A stretch of DNA of 64,000 nt. Source: Comamonadaceae bacterium. Its GTDB lineage: Bacteria > Pseudomonadota > Gammaproteobacteria > Burkholderiales > Burkholderiaceae_C. A program made the position numbers and the translations under genes. Below the pieces are notes generated by a model. It was not told where the DNA came from. It did no database searches and saw nothing but the letters and a program-made list of their open reading frames with translations. The DNA is taken from assembly GCA_947450895.1 (NCBI GenBank), contig CANFWT010000001.1:160010-224009 (forward strand), read 5' to 3'. The stretch's first letter is position 1. Each line of letters begins with the position of its first letter. Below are positions 19,473-30,421 of the stretch, piece after piece.

Positions 19473-20770
19473 ACGACACCGACACCCCGGGCCACAAGCC
19501 CCAAACGCCCACGGAAATTCCCGCAGCCGTGGTAGCGCCCAATGAAGATTTCGAGGTGCAAGCAGCTGTTGCGCCTGCGGCCCTCGCAGTCCCTGAAGAA
19601 GCAGGGCGCAGCGAAGACGCCAGCCTGTTTGACCAGGTGGTATCCGGTGCATTTGACGCGGAAGACGCAGCGCTGGAAGTCACCCCGCCCAAGCGCATCC
19701 TGACGCCCATGGCCGAGACACCCAAGCTGCACAAAATCCTGGCCCAAGCCGGCATGGGCTCGCGCCTGGAGATGGAGCAGCTGATTCTCGAAGGCCGCAT
19801 TTCGGTCAACAACGAGCCGGCCCACATCGGCCAGCGCATCCAGTTTGGCGACCACATCAAGGTCAACGGCAAGCCGATCCGCTTTCGCATCGACCCGCCG
19901 CCACCGCGCGTCATCGCTTACCACAAGCCGGTAGGAGAGGTCGTCACCCACGACGACCCGCAAAACCGCCCCACGGTGTTTCGCCGTCTGCCCAAGCTCA
20001 ACCACGGCAAATGGCAGTCGGTCGGGCGCTTGGACCTCAATACCGAAGGCCTGTTGCTGTTCACCAGCTCGGGCGAATTGGCCAACAACTTGATGCATCC
20101 CCGCTTTGGCCTGGTGCGCGAATACGCGGTGCGGGTGCTGGGGTCGCTGAGCAAAGAAGAAACGCAGATGCTGCTCGACGGCGTCAAGTTGGACGACGGC
20201 ATTGCGCAGTTCGGCTCCATCGAAGCCGGTGGCGGCGAGGGCAGCAACTGCTGGTACCGCGTCACCATTTCCGAGGGGCGCAACCGTGAAGTGCGCCGCA
20301 TGCTCGAAGCCGTGGGCCACGCGGTGAGCCGCCTGATTCGCATTCGCTACGGCGCCATGCTGCTGCCGCGCGGCCTCAAGCGTGGCGCATGGATGGAGCT
20401 GGACGAAACCGACATCGCGGCTCTGGTGCAGGCCGCTGGCAGCGCGGGTGCCGGCAATGACGGCGTAGAGCGCGTGCGCACAGCCGAAGGCGCAGGCCGT
20501 CCCGCTCCCCGAGGCCCCGGCAACCGTCGGGGCGGGCCGCCTACGCCGCGCGGTGCCCAACGCGCTGGCGCGGGTCGCGGGCCGGGCGCTGGGCGCAGTG
20601 GCGCCCCATCACCGGTCGGCAAAGCGGGTGGTGGCGCGGCGCAGCCCGATCCCCTGAAAACATCGGTGGGCTACATCGGCGCCGACAGCCTGTCACGCCA
20701 GCGAAAACAAGAGGCGCAGCGCCAGCGCAGCGGCCCCGGTGGCCAACGCCGCACAGGGCGCAGCCGCTAG
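19469..20770 (+). CDS. rluB: 23S rRNA pseudouridine synthase RluB
   Basis: Modifies U2605 of 23S rRNA. The 433-aa product is far longer than E. coli RluB (291). The first 80 residues are acidic and Ala-rich. The S4 domain spans about 86-133 ([20 protein letters not shown]). The RsuA-type catalytic domain carries Asp189 in GRLDLNTEG and the [13 protein letters not shown] motif. From about residue 325 the tail is rich in Gly, Arg and Pro (repeats such as RGPGNRRGG), a typical disordered RNA-binding extension. The ATG at 19469 overlaps the scpB stop (ATGA). Confidence 0.93.
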   Translation: MNDTDTPGHKPQTPTEIPAAVVAPNEDFEVQAAVAPAALAVPEEAGRSEDASLFDQVVSGAFDAEDAALEVTPPKRILTPMAETPKLHKILAQAGMGSRLEMEQLILEGRISVNNEPAHIGQRIQFGDHIKVNGKPIRFRIDPPPPRVIAYHKPVGEVVTHDDPQNRPTVFRRLPKLNHGKWQSVGRLDLNTEGLLLFTSSGELANNLMHPRFGLVREYAVRVLGSLSKEETQMLLDGVKLDDGIAQFGSIEAGGGEGSNCWYRVTISEGRNREVRRMLEAVGHAVSRLIRIRYGAMLLPRGLKRGAWMELDETDIAALVQAAGSAGAGNDGVERVRTAEGAGRPAPRGPGNRRGGPPTPRGAQRAGAGRGPGAGRSGAPSPVGKAGGGAAQPDPLKTSVGYIGADSLSRQRKQEAQRQRSGPGGQRRTGRSR

Positions 20771-20794
20771 GGCTAACTGCTAAACTCGCACGCT

Positions 20795-20813
20795 TTGCCA
20801 CGCAGGGTGGCGA
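20795..20813 (+). other. Small hairpin between rluB and ndk
   Basis: TTGCCAC pairs with GTGGCGA (one G-U pair) around GCAGG. No T run follows, so it may be a weak 3' end or part of the ndk leader. Confidence 0.25.
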
Positions 20814-20843
20814 ATCATTCATTACGAAGGTTGAAGTAACACC

Positions 20844-21269
20844 ATGGCTATCGAACGCACACTCTCCATCATCAAGCCCGACGCAGTGGCCAAAAACGTG
20901 ATTGGTCAAATTTACGCCCGTTTTGAAGCCGCTGGCCTCAAAGTCGTGGCTGCGCGCATGGCCCATTTGTCCCGCGGTGAAGCCGAAGCCTTTTACGCAG
21001 TGCACAAGGCTCGTCCGTTCTTCAAAGACCTGGTTGATTTCATGATTTCCGGTCCCGTGATGATCCAGGCCCTGGAAGGCGAGAACGCGATCCTGACCCA
21101 CCGCGACCTGATGGGCGCTACCGACCCGAAGAAAGCTGCCCCCGGCACCATCCGCGCCGATTTCGCTGACAGCATTGACGCCAACGCCGTTCACGGCTCC
21201 GACGCCGCAGAAACCGCTGCCGTTGAAATCGCGTTCTTCTTTGCTGGCATGAACGTCTATTCGCGTTAA
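20844..21269 (+). CDS. ndk: Nucleoside diphosphate kinase
   Basis: Moves the gamma-phosphate of ATP to other (d)NDPs through a phosphohistidine. The 141-aa product is the standard length, starts [18 protein letters not shown], and has the catalytic His117 in [11 protein letters not shown] lies upstream of the ATG. It begins the long plus-strand chain of ndk to purA and ends eight bases before rlmN. Confidence 0.97.
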   Translation: MAIERTLSIIKPDAVAKNVIGQIYARFEAAGLKVVAARMAHLSRGEAEAFYAVHKARPFFKDLVDFMISGPVMIQALEGENAILTHRDLMGATDPKKAAPGTIRADFADSIDANAVHGSDAAETAAVEIAFFFAGMNVYSR

Positions 21270-21277
21270 TTTGCACC

Positions 21278-22435
21278 ATGGCGGCCAATCTTCTCGACTA
21301 TGACCTCGAGGGCTTGGCCCTTTTTTGTGAGCGTCTAGGCGAGAAGCGTTTCCGCGCGGTCCAGCTGTTTCGCTGGATCCACCAAAAAGGCGCGTCTGAC
21401 TTTGACGCCATGACCGACCTGGCCAAGTCCTTGCGCGAAAAGCTCAAGACCTGCGCCGAGGTCAGGCCTCTTTCCGTACTCTCCCAGCACGAATCCAGCG
21501 ACGGCACCATCAAGTGGCTGTTTGACGTGGGCGCCGGTGACGCGGTAGAAGCGGTTTTTATCCCCGAATCTGACCGTGGCACCCTGTGCATTTCGTCTCA
21601 GGCCGGTTGCGCTGTGGGTTGCCGCTTTTGCAGCACCGGCCACCAAGGCTTTAGCCGCAATTTGACAGCGGGAGAAATCGTTTCGCAGCTCTGGTTTGCC
21701 GAGCACTTTTTGCGCAGGCACTTAGGGCGCGACGAGCGTGTTATCTCCAACGTGGTGATGATGGGCATGGGCGAGCCGCTGCAAAACTATGCCGAGCTCG
21801 TGCCTTCGCTCAAGGTGATGCTTGACGACCACGCCTACGGCCTGTCGCGCCGCCGCGTCACGGTGTCGACTTCTGGCATGGTGCCGATGATGGACCGGCT
21901 GGGCCAAGACTGTCCGGTGGCTTTGGCGGTGTCCTTGCATGCGCCCAACGACGCCTTGCGTGAAAGCCTGGTGCCCCTGAACAAAAAATACCCCATTGCC
22001 GAACTGTTGCAGGCCTGCGTGCGCTACCTGGTGGTGGCGCCGCGCGACTTCATTACCTTTGAATACTGCATGCTCGATGGCGTCAACGACACGCCTGAGC
22101 TGGCCGCGCAGTTGGTCGAACTCTTGCGCACCTCGGGCGGCAACCTGAATTGGTGCAAGGTCAATCTGATTCCCTTCAATCCATTTGCGGCCTCGGGCCT
22201 GACGCGGTCATCTGCGGCGCAGGTGCAGGCTTTTTCTGAGGTGTTAAGCCGCGCTGGCGTCGTTACCACGGTGCGCAAGACGCGCGGCGACGACATTGCC
22301 GCAGCCTGTGGCCAGTTGGCCGGTGACGTGAAAGACCGCACTGGCGTGGTGGTGCGCATGCACAAGCAGCGCATTGGTGCCTCTCAAACAGGGCTTGGCA
22401 CGCTGCAGGTCCCAGGGCTGGCCCCCGCGTTGTAA
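21278..22435 (+). CDS. rlmN: Dual-specificity 23S rRNA/tRNA m2A methyltransferase RlmN
   Basis: Radical-SAM enzyme that methylates C2 of A2503 in 23S rRNA and A37 of some tRNAs. The 385-aa product has an N-terminal accessory domain and the cluster motif Cys111-x3-Cys115-x2-Cys118 in [17 protein letters not shown] loop ([13 protein letters not shown]) and the second reactive cysteine near residue 350 in [12 protein letters not shown] follow. Its stop lies close before the pilF reading frame, in the conserved order ndk-rlmN-pilF-rodZ-ispG. Confidence 0.96.
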   Translation: MAANLLDYDLEGLALFCERLGEKRFRAVQLFRWIHQKGASDFDAMTDLAKSLREKLKTCAEVRPLSVLSQHESSDGTIKWLFDVGAGDAVEAVFIPESDRGTLCISSQAGCAVGCRFCSTGHQGFSRNLTAGEIVSQLWFAEHFLRRHLGRDERVISNVVMMGMGEPLQNYAELVPSLKVMLDDHAYGLSRRRVTVSTSGMVPMMDRLGQDCPVALAVSLHAPNDALRESLVPLNKKYPIAELLQACVRYLVVAPRDFITFEYCMLDGVNDTPELAAQLVELLRTSGGNLNWCKVNLIPFNPFAASGLTRSSAAQVQAFSEVLSRAGVVTTVRKTRGDDIAAACGQLAGDVKDRTGVVVRMHKQRIGASQTGLGTLQVPGLAPAL

Positions 22436-22475
22436 TGCCATGCCAGCGTTGTCTTTGTGCCAAGGTGGTTCTGCT

Positions 22476-23282
22476 GTGCGTATAGGCCTATCGCTGCGCT
22501 GGACCTTGCGCTGGCTGACCACAGCCTTGCTCTTGGCGCTGGTCGCTTGCACCGGCGTCGCGCAGCGCACTGGTATGCCAGACCTGATGACGGAGTCTGA
22601 TGAAACAGCGCCGCGCAAACGGGCGCGCATACGGCTTGAACTCGCTATCAATTATTTCAACGAGGGCAAAACTGCGATCGCACTCGATGAGCTCAAGCAG
22701 TCGATTGCGGTGGACGCGGGTTTGTATGAGGCGCATAACCTGCGTGGACTGATTTACATGCGCTTGAACGAGCAGACCTTGGCGGAGGACAGCTTTCGCC
22801 AGGCACTGGTACTCAATCCCAAAGCCGCCAACGTGCAACACAATTACGGCTTGCTGCTGTGCCAGCAAGGCCAAATGTCCGCGGCAGCCGACATGCTGAA
22901 GGCCGCCTTGGCCGATCCAACCTACGGTGAACGTGCCAAGTCCTGGATGATTCTGGGCCTGTGCCAAGCCAAGGCGGGCCAGGCCAAGGCCGCTGAGACC
23001 AGTTTACTCAACGCCTATCAGCTTGATCCCCTCAACCCTGTGGTTGCCTACCACCTAGGGGCCTTGTTTTTCAAGAGCGGCGAGTACATCCAGGCCCAGC
23101 GCTTTCTGGCGCCACTCAATGCCTCCGGCCTTGCCAATGCCGAATCGCTTTGGCTGGGCGTGAAGCTTGCCCGCGCACAGGGAGATTTGCCAGGTATGCA
23201 GCGCTTGGGGCAGGTCTTGGCTGAGCGCTTCCAGGGATCCAAAGAACGGCTCTGGCTGGAGAGGGGGAATTTTGATGAGTGA
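22476..23282 (+). CDS. pilF: Type IV pilus assembly lipoprotein PilF/PilW (TPR)
   Basis: A TPR lipoprotein that helps PilQ secretin assemble in the outer membrane. I chose GTG 22476 because AAGGTGG sits seven to eight bases upstream and it gives a compact signal peptide with a lipobox LVAC (lipidated Cys25). An in-frame ATG at 22440 without a ribosome site is the alternative. The mature protein has about five TPR units (RIRLELAINYFNEGKTAIALDE..., YEAHNLRGLIYMRLNEQTLAEDS...). The 268-aa length fits. The stop overlaps rodZ by eight bases. Confidence 0.85.
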   Translation: MRIGLSLRWTLRWLTTALLLALVACTGVAQRTGMPDLMTESDETAPRKRARIRLELAINYFNEGKTAIALDELKQSIAVDAGLYEAHNLRGLIYMRLNEQTLAEDSFRQALVLNPKAANVQHNYGLLLCQQGQMSAAADMLKAALADPTYGERAKSWMILGLCQAKAGQAKAAETSLLNAYQLDPLNPVVAYHLGALFFKSGEYIQAQRFLAPLNASGLANAESLWLGVKLARAQGDLPGMQRLGQVLAERFQGSKERLWLERGNFDE

Positions 23283-24231
23283 ACCAAGGCTCTGCGCGCC
23301 GGACGAAGGCCCGTCAGATGCTGCAGTAGCAGCGCCGGTGCACCCCGCAGCAGGCGCGACGCCTACCGCAGGCGCTTTACTCAACACCGCGCGCCGGGCG
23401 GCGGGTTTGTCGATCGAACAGCTCAGCGATCGCGTCAAAGTACCGGTCCATCGGCTCATTGCTTTGGAGCAAGACCGGTTGGAGGGCTGGCCAGATGCCA
23501 ACGTCGTCCGTGCCACTGCGGCGAGTGTTTGTCGCCACGTGCGACTGGACCCAGAGATCGTTTTGGCCCGGCTGCCCAAATTGGTAAAACCCGTTTTTTC
23601 CGGCTCGGGCGCCCATCCCGCAGTACGCTTTCGCGACAGTGGGGGGTTCCAGCTGCGCAATCCCCAGGGCTTGGGTCGGTGGTCGCTTGCGATGTTGGTG
23701 CTGGTGATCGGCGTAGCAGCGTTTGCGCTTTACGCTTTCTTGCGTGGTCCCATGTGGTCTGCTCCCGGCGTGGCTGCGCCCTTGCGCGCGCCAGACTCGG
23801 TTGTGCCGGCTGACCCTGTACTTCCGCCCGATGCAGGGCCTACAGATACCCGTTTGGCGGCGCAATTGCCCAGTTCCGATGCCAGTGCTGGCGTGGAGAA
23901 AGCGCAAAGCGCGGAGCCAGGCCGTGATGGAAGCAAGGAAGACGGACGCGTCCCGGGCAACGCTACCGCGGCTACGGCGGTGGGTGCGCCGGCCCACCCC
24001 TTGCTGTTGTTCAAGGTCAATGGGTTGACGTGGATTGACGTTACAGATGCCAAAGGCACTGTTCTGTTGCGTAAAACCATGTCCACTGGGGAAGCTGCCG
24101 TGGCCAGTGGCGCACTGCCGGTGTTCGTCGTGGTCGGGCGGGCTGACCACACCAGCGTAGAGGTGCGAGGCCAGGCTTTGAAGCTGGAAACTACATCGGC
24201 AGACAACGTAGCAAGATTCAAGGTGCAGTGA
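23275..24231 (+). CDS. rodZ: RodZ-like helix-turn-helix cytoskeletal membrane protein
   Basis: RodZ links the MreB cytoskeleton to the cell-shape machinery. The 318-aa product has an N-terminal Cro-like helix-turn-helix domain (about 33-100, [23 protein letters not shown]). Next come a basic stretch, one membrane segment (about 136-157, [20 protein letters not shown]), a Pro/Ala-rich linker, and a C-terminal DUF4115-type beta domain (about 240-318, [19 protein letters not shown]). Domain order and position between pilF and ispG fit RodZ. Its stop (TGA) shares one base with the ispG ATG. Confidence 0.88.
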   Translation: MSEPRLCAPDEGPSDAAVAAPVHPAAGATPTAGALLNTARRAAGLSIEQLSDRVKVPVHRLIALEQDRLEGWPDANVVRATAASVCRHVRLDPEIVLARLPKLVKPVFSGSGAHPAVRFRDSGGFQLRNPQGLGRWSLAMLVLVIGVAAFALYAFLRGPMWSAPGVAAPLRAPDSVVPADPVLPPDAGPTDTRLAAQLPSSDASAGVEKAQSAEPGRDGSKEDGRVPGNATAATAVGAPAHPLLLFKVNGLTWIDVTDAKGTVLLRKTMSTGEAAVASGALPVFVVVGRADHTSVEVRGQALKLETTSADNVARFKVQ

Positions 24232-25505
24232 TGGCAAACCAGACACAATTTAATTCCAATGGCGTCGCAGCGCGCCAAGGCCTGCAAGCCCGGGTGGTGT
24301 GGGGCAGCAATATCGTCACCATCGGTGGTGGCGCGCCGGTGCGCATCCAGTCCATGACCAACACCGACACTGTGGACGCCGTGGGCACGGCGATCCAGGT
24401 GAAGGAGCTGGCATTGGCGGGATCGGAGATGGTGCGTATCACCGTCAATACGCCCGAGGCGGCACAGGCCGTGCCTTACATCCGGGAGCAACTGGACCGC
24501 ATGGGTGTATCGGTCCCCTTGATCGGCGATTTTCATTTCAACGGCCACCGCTTGCTGACCGACTTCCCCGACTGCGCGCAGGCCCTGTCCAAGTACCGCA
24601 TCAACCCCGGCAACGTGGGCAAGGGCGACAAAAAAGACCGCCAGTTCGGCCAGATGATCGAAGCGGCGCTGCGCTGGGACAAGCCAGTACGCATCGGCGT
24701 GAACTGGGGCAGCCTGGACCAGGAGTTGCTCGCCAGCCTAATGGACGCCAACGCCCAGTTGGCCGAGCCGCTCGGCGTGAAACAGGTGATGTACCAGGCT
24801 TTGATCAGTTCGGCTGTTGGGTCGGCCGAGTTGGCGCAGTCCATGGGGATGCAGGCCAGCCAAATCATCATTTCGTGCAAGGTCAGTGGCGTGCAGGACC
24901 TGATTGCGGTGTACCGCGAATTAGGCCGCAACACGCGCTACCCCCTGCATTTGGGCCTGACCGAGGCGGGCATGGGCACCAAGGGTACGGTGGCCTCTAC
25001 CGCCGCGCTCTCGGTGCTGCTGCAAGAGGGCATTGGCGACACGATTCGCGTCTCGCTCACGCCTGCACCAGGTGAGTCGCGCAACCAGGAAGTCGTGGTC
25101 GCGGCCGAGATTTTGCAGGCCCTGGGCTTGCGCGCCTTCGTGCCCAGCGTGACCGCCTGCCCGGGATGCGGGCGCACCACCAGCACCACGTTCCAGGAAT
25201 TGACGCAGCAAATCGACAATTTCCTGCGCGAGCAAATGCCGGTGTGGCGCGTGCGCTACCCCGGCGTGGAAGGTCTCAAGGTCGCTGTCATGGGCTGCAT
25301 CGTCAACGGTCCTGGTGAGAGCAAGCACGCTGACATTGGCATCAGCCTGCCCGGCACCGGCGAGGCCCCTGCCGCGCCCGTATTCATAGACGGCGAAAAG
25401 CGCATGACCCTGCGCGGAGACGCCATTGCCACCGACTTTCAGGCGGTGGTTGAGAACTACATCCAACAACGTTTTGGCGCAGCGGCAACGCAAGCGCACG
25501 ACTGA
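24231..25505 (+). CDS. ispG: 4-hydroxy-3-methylbut-2-en-1-yl diphosphate synthase IspG
   Basis: A 4Fe-4S enzyme of the non-mevalonate isoprenoid pathway that converts MEcPP to HMBPP. From ATG 24231 the product is 424 aa, in the long bacterial class. It has a TIM-barrel part ([37 protein letters not shown]) and a C-terminal cluster domain with ligands Cys310 and Cys313 (ACPGCGRT), Cys356 ([10 protein letters not shown]) and Glu363. A GTG at 24228 adds one residue. It is cotranscribed with rodZ and hisS. Confidence 0.96.
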   Translation: MANQTQFNSNGVAARQGLQARVVWGSNIVTIGGGAPVRIQSMTNTDTVDAVGTAIQVKELALAGSEMVRITVNTPEAAQAVPYIREQLDRMGVSVPLIGDFHFNGHRLLTDFPDCAQALSKYRINPGNVGKGDKKDRQFGQMIEAALRWDKPVRIGVNWGSLDQELLASLMDANAQLAEPLGVKQVMYQALISSAVGSAELAQSMGMQASQIIISCKVSGVQDLIAVYRELGRNTRYPLHLGLTEAGMGTKGTVASTAALSVLLQEGIGDTIRVSLTPAPGESRNQEVVVAAEILQALGLRAFVPSVTACPGCGRTTSTTFQELTQQIDNFLREQMPVWRVRYPGVEGLKVAVMGCIVNGPGESKHADIGISLPGTGEAPAAPVFIDGEKRMTLRGDAIATDFQAVVENYIQQRFGAAATQAHD

Positions 25506-25512
25506 TTCCCTT

Positions 25513-26826
25513 ATGACTGAAGCAAACGCGCCACGCAAGGCGGAAAAACTCTTGGCCGTCAAGGGCATGAACGACATATTGCCGCCGGACTCGGCGCGCT
25601 GGGAGGCGCTCGAGGAGCGCGTGCGTGCGCTGATGCGCCGCTATGCCTATGAAAACATCCGCACCCCCATCGTCGAGCCCACCGCCTTGTTCGTGCGCGG
25701 CTTGGGGGAGGTGACCGATATCGTCGAAAAAGAGATGTATTCGTTTGACGACCGGCTCAATGGCGAAGCCCTGACCCTGCGGCCCGAAAACACCGCCGGC
25801 GTAGTGCGGGCGGTGGTCGAACACACCTTGCTCTACAACGGTGGAAAACGCCTGTATTACTTTGGCCCCATGTTTCGCCATGAGAGGCCACAGCGTGGAC
25901 GCTACCGGCAATTCCACCAAGTAGGCGCCGAGGCACTGGGGTTTGGCGGCCCCGAAGTGGATGCCGAGTTGATACTGATGGCGCATGCCCTGTGGAAAGA
26001 ACTGGGCATTGGTGGCGTGGAACTGCAAATTAACAGCCTGGGCCAGCCCGACGAGCGCAACTTGCACCGCGCTGCGCTCATTGCCCACTTTGAGGCGAAC
26101 GCCGACGCCCTGGATCCCGAATCACGCCGACGCCTGCACCTCAACCCGCTGCGCCTGCTCGACAGCAAAAACCCCGCGATGCAAGAAGTGATTGAGGCAG
26201 CGCCTAAGTTGATGGATTTTCTGGGCGCGGCGTCCAAGGCGCACTTGGACACAGTGCTGGCCATCTTGGACGCTAACCGGGTGTCGTATGTCATGAACCC
26301 GCGCCTGGTGCGTGGCATGGACTATTACAACCTGACGGTGTTTGAGTTTGTGACGACGCAATTGGGCTCGCAAGGCACGATTTGCGGGGGGGGGCGTTAC
26401 GACTACCTGATCGAGCAAATTGGGGGGAAGCCCGCTCCCGCCGTGGGTTGGGCCATGGGCATAGAGCGGGTGTTGGAGCTGTTGCGTGCGCAAGAGGAGT
26501 CGCTTGCCATGCCGGTACTTGACGTTTACGCGGTTATCCCCGATGCGTCGGCCTTGCCCCTGGCCGCTGCCTGTTTGCAAGACCTGCGGGGCGCAGGAGT
26601 TTCAGCGCTCATGCATGCCAGTGGCGAGTCGGGGTTGGCCAGCATGAAGTCGCAATTTAAGAAAGCCGACGCCTCAGGGGCGCGGTATGCGCTGGTATTT
26701 GGGGCCAATGAACTTGCGCAGGGCTGCGTTACTGTCAAAGCCCTGCGAGACCCCGCTGCACCGCAACGCACTTTGGCGCTGGATCAATGGGCCGGTTGGG
26801 CCCAGAGCCTACAATCCGCCCCTTAA
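25513..26826 (+). CDS. hisS: Histidine--tRNA ligase
   Basis: Class II aminoacyl-tRNA synthetase. The 437-aa product begins [20 protein letters not shown], with the conserved [11 protein letters not shown] start of the catalytic core. Motif 2 appears as [16 protein letters not shown]. The histidine-specific segment [14 protein letters not shown] and motif 3 ([13 protein letters not shown]) follow, and the C-terminal anticodon-binding domain spans about 335-435. An upstream ATG at 25426 lies in ispG and is rejected. A paralogue that lost the tRNA-binding domain, hisZ, lies about 7 kb downstream. Confidence 0.97.
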   Translation: MTEANAPRKAEKLLAVKGMNDILPPDSARWEALEERVRALMRRYAYENIRTPIVEPTALFVRGLGEVTDIVEKEMYSFDDRLNGEALTLRPENTAGVVRAVVEHTLLYNGGKRLYYFGPMFRHERPQRGRYRQFHQVGAEALGFGGPEVDAELILMAHALWKELGIGGVELQINSLGQPDERNLHRAALIAHFEANADALDPESRRRLHLNPLRLLDSKNPAMQEVIEAAPKLMDFLGAASKAHLDTVLAILDANRVSYVMNPRLVRGMDYYNLTVFEFVTTQLGSQGTICGGGRYDYLIEQIGGKPAPAVGWAMGIERVLELLRAQEESLAMPVLDVYAVIPDASALPLAAACLQDLRGAGVSALMHASGESGLASMKSQFKKADASGARYALVFGANELAQGCVTVKALRDPAAPQRTLALDQWAGWAQSLQSAP

Positions 26827-26838
26827 ACGAATACCGAC

Positions 26839-27525
26839 ATGGCAAACCACCTCGACCTCGAAGAACAAGAACAGCTAGAAGAAATCAAGCATTTCTGGAG
26901 CAAATACGGCAACTTTATCAGCGCAGTGCTGGTCGCTGTGGTGCTTTCTGTTGCGGCCTGGAATGGCTACCATTACTGGCAGCGCAGCCAGGCGGCGCAG
27001 GCCGCAGCCATGTTTGACGAAATGACCCGCTCAGTCGCCAGTGGTGCTTTGGACAAGACGGAACGTACTTTCAATGACATGAAGGAACGCTACCCCAGGG
27101 CAAGTTACACCCACCAAGCAGGCTTGGCGCTGGCGAAAATGGCGTCGGATGCGGGACAGGCCGAGGTTGCGAAAGCTGCTCTGCAGTGGGTGACTGACAA
27201 GGCGAGTGACGACGGTTATGTGGCGATCGCGCAACTTCGCCTGGCCAATATCTATATGGATGCCAAACAGTACCCGGAGGCGCTCAAGGTTCTGGACGCG
27301 GTCAAGAGTGAGGCCTTTGGTTCGCTGGTTTCTGACCGCAAGGGGGATGTGTTGTTCCTACAAGGCCAGCGCGATCTTGCCAAGGCTGCCTACCTTGCGG
27401 CATATAAATCCTTCGATGAGCGATCTGAATACCGCCGCCTGGTGCGTGTGAAACTCAATGCCTTGGGGTTGGAGCCTGAACCAGCCAAAGTCCTTGCCCA
27501 ATCGGCTGCGGACGGGGAGCGTTAA
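26839..27525 (+). CDS. yfgM: YfgM-family membrane-anchored TPR protein
   Basis: A 228-aa inner-membrane protein. In E. coli, YfgM contacts the SecYEG translocon and PpiD and helps periplasmic chaperone networks. A short acidic cytoplasmic N-terminus (HLDLEEQEQLEEIKHFW) precedes one membrane segment (about 24-44, GNFISAVLVAVVLSVAAWNG). The periplasmic remainder consists of TPR-like helices (YPEALKVLDAVKSEAFGSLV). The position between hisS and bamB is the conserved one. Its stop overlaps the bamB ATG by one base. Confidence 0.9.
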   Translation: MANHLDLEEQEQLEEIKHFWSKYGNFISAVLVAVVLSVAAWNGYHYWQRSQAAQAAAMFDEMTRSVASGALDKTERTFNDMKERYPRASYTHQAGLALAKMASDAGQAEVAKAALQWVTDKASDDGYVAIAQLRLANIYMDAKQYPEALKVLDAVKSEAFGSLVSDRKGDVLFLQGQRDLAKAAYLAAYKSFDERSEYRRLVRVKLNALGLEPEPAKVLAQSAADGER

Positions 27526-28661
27526 TGCGCTTCACACCGCGGGTTTTATCCATGATGCGCGCCACTTCGGCGCTTGCTTTGGCGCTGTTAGTTCAGGCAT
27601 GCGCCAGCAGCGACAAACCCAAACCCACCCCTTTAGAGCCCCTTACCTCACGGTTGGCAGTGAAAGAAGTCTGGCGCGTAAACATTGGTGCCACGGCGCT
27701 GCCGCTGGAGACGCGTGCAGTGGGTGCACAAGTTCTTGTCGCCTCATCCCAGGGAGACTTGGTCGCTATCGAGGCGCGCAGCGGAAAGCTGGTGTGGCGC
27801 ACCAGCGTGGGCACCTCCTTGAGCGCCGGAGTGGGTGGTGACGGTGAAACAAGCGCCGTTGTGAGCCGTGAAAACCAGCTCATCGCCTTGCTTGGTGGCA
27901 AAGAAGTATGGCGACAAAAAATGCCGTCACTCACCCTGACCCCGCCTTTGGTAGCCGGGGGGCGCGTATTTTTGCAGACGGCAGACCGAACCGTGTCTGC
28001 CTTTGATGCCGCATCGGGGCGGCCATTGTGGGTACAAAAGCGGCCAGGCGACGCATTGGTGCTTGGCCAACCGGGGATATTGATGGCGGTGGGAGACACT
28101 TTGGTCAGCGGCCAAAGTGGTCGATTGCTGGGTTTGAACCCGCAAAATGGCGCCACCCGTTGGGATGCCGCGGTGGCGGTCGGCCGTGGTGTGAATGAAG
28201 TGGAGCGGTTGGTGGATCTGGTGTCTGGGGTCAGCCGGGTGGGAGATAACCTGTGCCTGAGGGCGTTTCAGTCGGCCGTGGCTTGCGTGGATGCGCAGTT
28301 GGGGCGAACTGTATGGACAAAGACCGCCACAGGTGCCAGTGGCATTGCGGGCGACGCCAACAGCGTGATGGGCGCAGAGTCCGATGGAAAGTTGATCGCA
28401 TGGCGCCGCAGTGATGGTGAAAAGCTCTGGACCAACGAAAAACTGCGTTTTCGGGGGCTTTCAAGCCCGATTCTCATGGCGGGCTCCGTGGTTTTAGGCG
28501 ACTCCGAGGGGTTTCTTCACTTTATTTCCCCCCAGGACGGAGCCTTGCTCGCCCGCGTCCCCACGGATGGCTCTGCTATTGCCTTGGCACCGGCCTGGGT
28601 GGATGGAATATTGGTCGCGGTAACAACGCGCGGCACGGTAATTGGGTTTCGGCCTGAATAA
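27525..28661 (+). CDS. bamB: Outer membrane assembly lipoprotein BamB
   Basis: An eight-bladed beta-propeller lipoprotein of the BAM complex. The 378-aa product has a signal peptide and lipobox LVQAC (lipidated Cys26 from this start). Repeated PQQ-like blades show the usual W/G pattern (AIEARSGKLVWRTSVG, AFDAASGRPLWVQKRPGD, GLNPQNGATRWDA, CVDAQLGRTVWTK). Methionines at codons 10 and 11 are alternative starts with shorter signals. It lies between yfgM and der, as in many beta- and gammaproteobacteria. Confidence 0.95.
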   Translation: MRFTPRVLSMMRATSALALALLVQACASSDKPKPTPLEPLTSRLAVKEVWRVNIGATALPLETRAVGAQVLVASSQGDLVAIEARSGKLVWRTSVGTSLSAGVGGDGETSAVVSRENQLIALLGGKEVWRQKMPSLTLTPPLVAGGRVFLQTADRTVSAFDAASGRPLWVQKRPGDALVLGQPGILMAVGDTLVSGQSGRLLGLNPQNGATRWDAAVAVGRGVNEVERLVDLVSGVSRVGDNLCLRAFQSAVACVDAQLGRTVWTKTATGASGIAGDANSVMGAESDGKLIAWRRSDGEKLWTNEKLRFRGLSSPILMAGSVVLGDSEGFLHFISPQDGALLARVPTDGSAIALAPAWVDGILVAVTTRGTVIGFRPE

Positions 28662-28676
28662 TTAGGCTAAAACTTC

Positions 28677-30011
28677 ATGAAACCTGTCATCGCCCTGGTC
28701 GGCAGACCCAATGTGGGCAAATCGACCCTGTTCAACCGCCTGACGAAAACGCGTGACGCCATCGTTGCAGATTACGCGGGTCTCACGCGCGACCGCCATT
28801 ACGGCAATGCAAAGCACGGAAAACACGAGTACATCGTGGTCGATACCGGCGGCTTTGAGCCCGATGCGGCCAGCGGTATCTACAAAGAAATGGCCAAGCA
28901 GACTCGCCAGGCTGTCGCTGAAGCGGACGTGGTGCTGTTTGTGGTGGACGCACGCGGTGGAGTCTCGGCACAAGACCACGAGATTGCCAAGTACCTGCGC
29001 CGCCTTGGGAAATCAGCGGTAGTGGTGGCCAATAAGGCCGAAGGAATGACAGACGGCGTGCAATTCACCGAGTTTTTTGAACTCGGCCTGGGCGCAGTAA
29101 TACCCATCAGTGCGGCCCATGGACAGGGTATCCGCCCCCTGATCGAGCAGGTGCTCGAACCCTTGGCGCTGGCGATGGCGCAGCCGGAAGACGAGAGTGA
29201 CCCCGGCAGCATCAAGTTGGCAGTCGCGGGACGACCCAATGTGGGTAAGTCGACACTGATCAACACCTGGCTCGGCGAGGAGCGCTTGGTGGCGTTTGAC
29301 ATGCCAGGGACCACGCGTGACGCTATCTCCGTGCCCTTTGAACGAGGTGGGCAACGTTTTGAGCTCATTGATACCGCCGGTCTGCGCCGCAAAGGCAAGG
29401 TATTTGAGGCAATCGAAAAGTTCTCGGTCGTCAAAACGCTGCAGGCCATTGAGTCGGCCAACGTGGTCTTGCTGCTGATTGACGCCATTCAGGGCGTGAC
29501 AGACCAGGATGCGCATATCGCGGGTTACGTACTCGAATCAGGGCGCGCAGTGGTGGTTGCCGTCAATAAGTGGGACGCGGTAGACGAATACCAGCGCGAG
29601 CTGGTCAAGCGTTCGCTGGAAACGCGCCTGGGATTTTTGAAGTTTGCGACCGTGCATTTCATTTCGGCTACCAAGCGCCAGGGCTTGGGACCGGTGTGGG
29701 ATTCCATTGCCCAGGCGCACCGCTCCGCCAATTGCAAAATGCCCACGCCTGTACTGACGCGATTGCTGCTAGAAGCCGTGCAATTCCAAACGCCCAAGAA
29801 AACTGGCATGTACCGCCCTAAACTGCGCTACGCCCACCAAGGCGGCATGAACCCGCCCATCATCATCGTCCACGGCAATTCACTTGAGCAGGTGACCGAC
29901 GCCTACAAGCGCTTTCTGGAAGGGCGCTTTCGCAAGGAATTCAACCTGGTGGGTACGCCCTTGCTGATCCAAATGAAGTCGTCGTCCAACCCCTACTCAG
30001 ACAAGGACTAA
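28677..30011 (+). CDS. der: Ribosome biogenesis GTPase Der (EngA)
   Basis: An essential GTPase for 50S subunit maturation. The 444-aa product has the diagnostic two G domains in tandem. Each begins with GRPNVGKS (about residues 8-15 and 185-192), each has a DTAG/DTGG switch ([22 protein letters not shown]) and an NKxD-type motif (VANKAEG, AVNKWDA). A C-terminal KH-like domain follows (about 355-444). It starts 15 bases after bamB. Confidence 0.97.
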   Translation: MKPVIALVGRPNVGKSTLFNRLTKTRDAIVADYAGLTRDRHYGNAKHGKHEYIVVDTGGFEPDAASGIYKEMAKQTRQAVAEADVVLFVVDARGGVSAQDHEIAKYLRRLGKSAVVVANKAEGMTDGVQFTEFFELGLGAVIPISAAHGQGIRPLIEQVLEPLALAMAQPEDESDPGSIKLAVAGRPNVGKSTLINTWLGEERLVAFDMPGTTRDAISVPFERGGQRFELIDTAGLRRKGKVFEAIEKFSVVKTLQAIESANVVLLLIDAIQGVTDQDAHIAGYVLESGRAVVVAVNKWDAVDEYQRELVKRSLETRLGFLKFATVHFISATKRQGLGPVWDSIAQAHRSANCKMPTPVLTRLLLEAVQFQTPKKTGMYRPKLRYAHQGGMNPPIIIVHGNSLEQVTDAYKRFLEGRFRKEFNLVGTPLLIQMKSSSNPYSDKD

Positions 30012-30016
30012 GCGGC

Positions 30017-30062
30017 CCCGCCTGCCTTAGGTCTAAGCCCTTTACCTGCCCTCGCAGGCGGG
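30017..30062 (+). other. Long-arm hairpin in the der-hfq interval
   Basis: CCCGCCTGC (30017-30025) is the exact complement of GCAGGCGGG (30054-30062). A 28-base interior contains a smaller stem, CTTAG/CTAAG. There is no T run. It may attenuate read-through from der or fold at the 5' end of a separate hfq message. Confidence 0.4.
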
Positions 30063-30119
30063 TGGCTTGCTGCCATTGTGGTATCTTCCCCGCCTTAACT
30101 TTCCAACACGGAGAATATC

Positions 30120-30368
30120 GTGAACAACAAAAGCCAGCTCCTCCAAGATCCCTTTCTGAACGCCTTGCGCCGTGAGCATATTCCTGTGTCGGTCTACTTG
30201 GTCAACGGAATCAAGTTGCAGGGGCAGATTGAGTCGTTTGACCAATACGTGGTGCTTCTGCGCAACACCGTCACCCAAATGGTCTACAAACACGCCATTT
30301 CCACCATAGTCCCCGGGCGTGCAGTCAACCTCGCTGCTGCTACTGTGGATGAGGCGCCCGCGCCGTAA
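30120..30368 (+). CDS. hfq: RNA chaperone Hfq
   Basis: An Sm-like hexamer that pairs small RNAs with messages. The 82-aa product starts at GTG (30120) with GGAG eight bases upstream. It has the Sm1 region ([22 protein letters not shown]) and the Sm2 motif with Tyr56-Lys57-His58 ([12 protein letters not shown]). The C-terminal tail is short, as in other betaproteobacteria. It lies in the conserved der-hfq-hflX-hflK-hflC order. Confidence 0.97.
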   Translation: MNNKSQLLQDPFLNALRREHIPVSVYLVNGIKLQGQIESFDQYVVLLRNTVTQMVYKHAISTIVPGRAVNLAAATVDEAPAP

Positions 30369-30421
30369 GCCTTATTTTGCGGGTCGCGCCGTGCGCCCGC
30401 TTTCCATTACCTGCCTTTTCT

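Noticed and set aside
19061..20560. 499-codon minus-strand frame across scpB and rluB
   Set aside because: Antisense shadow of two clearly identified genes.
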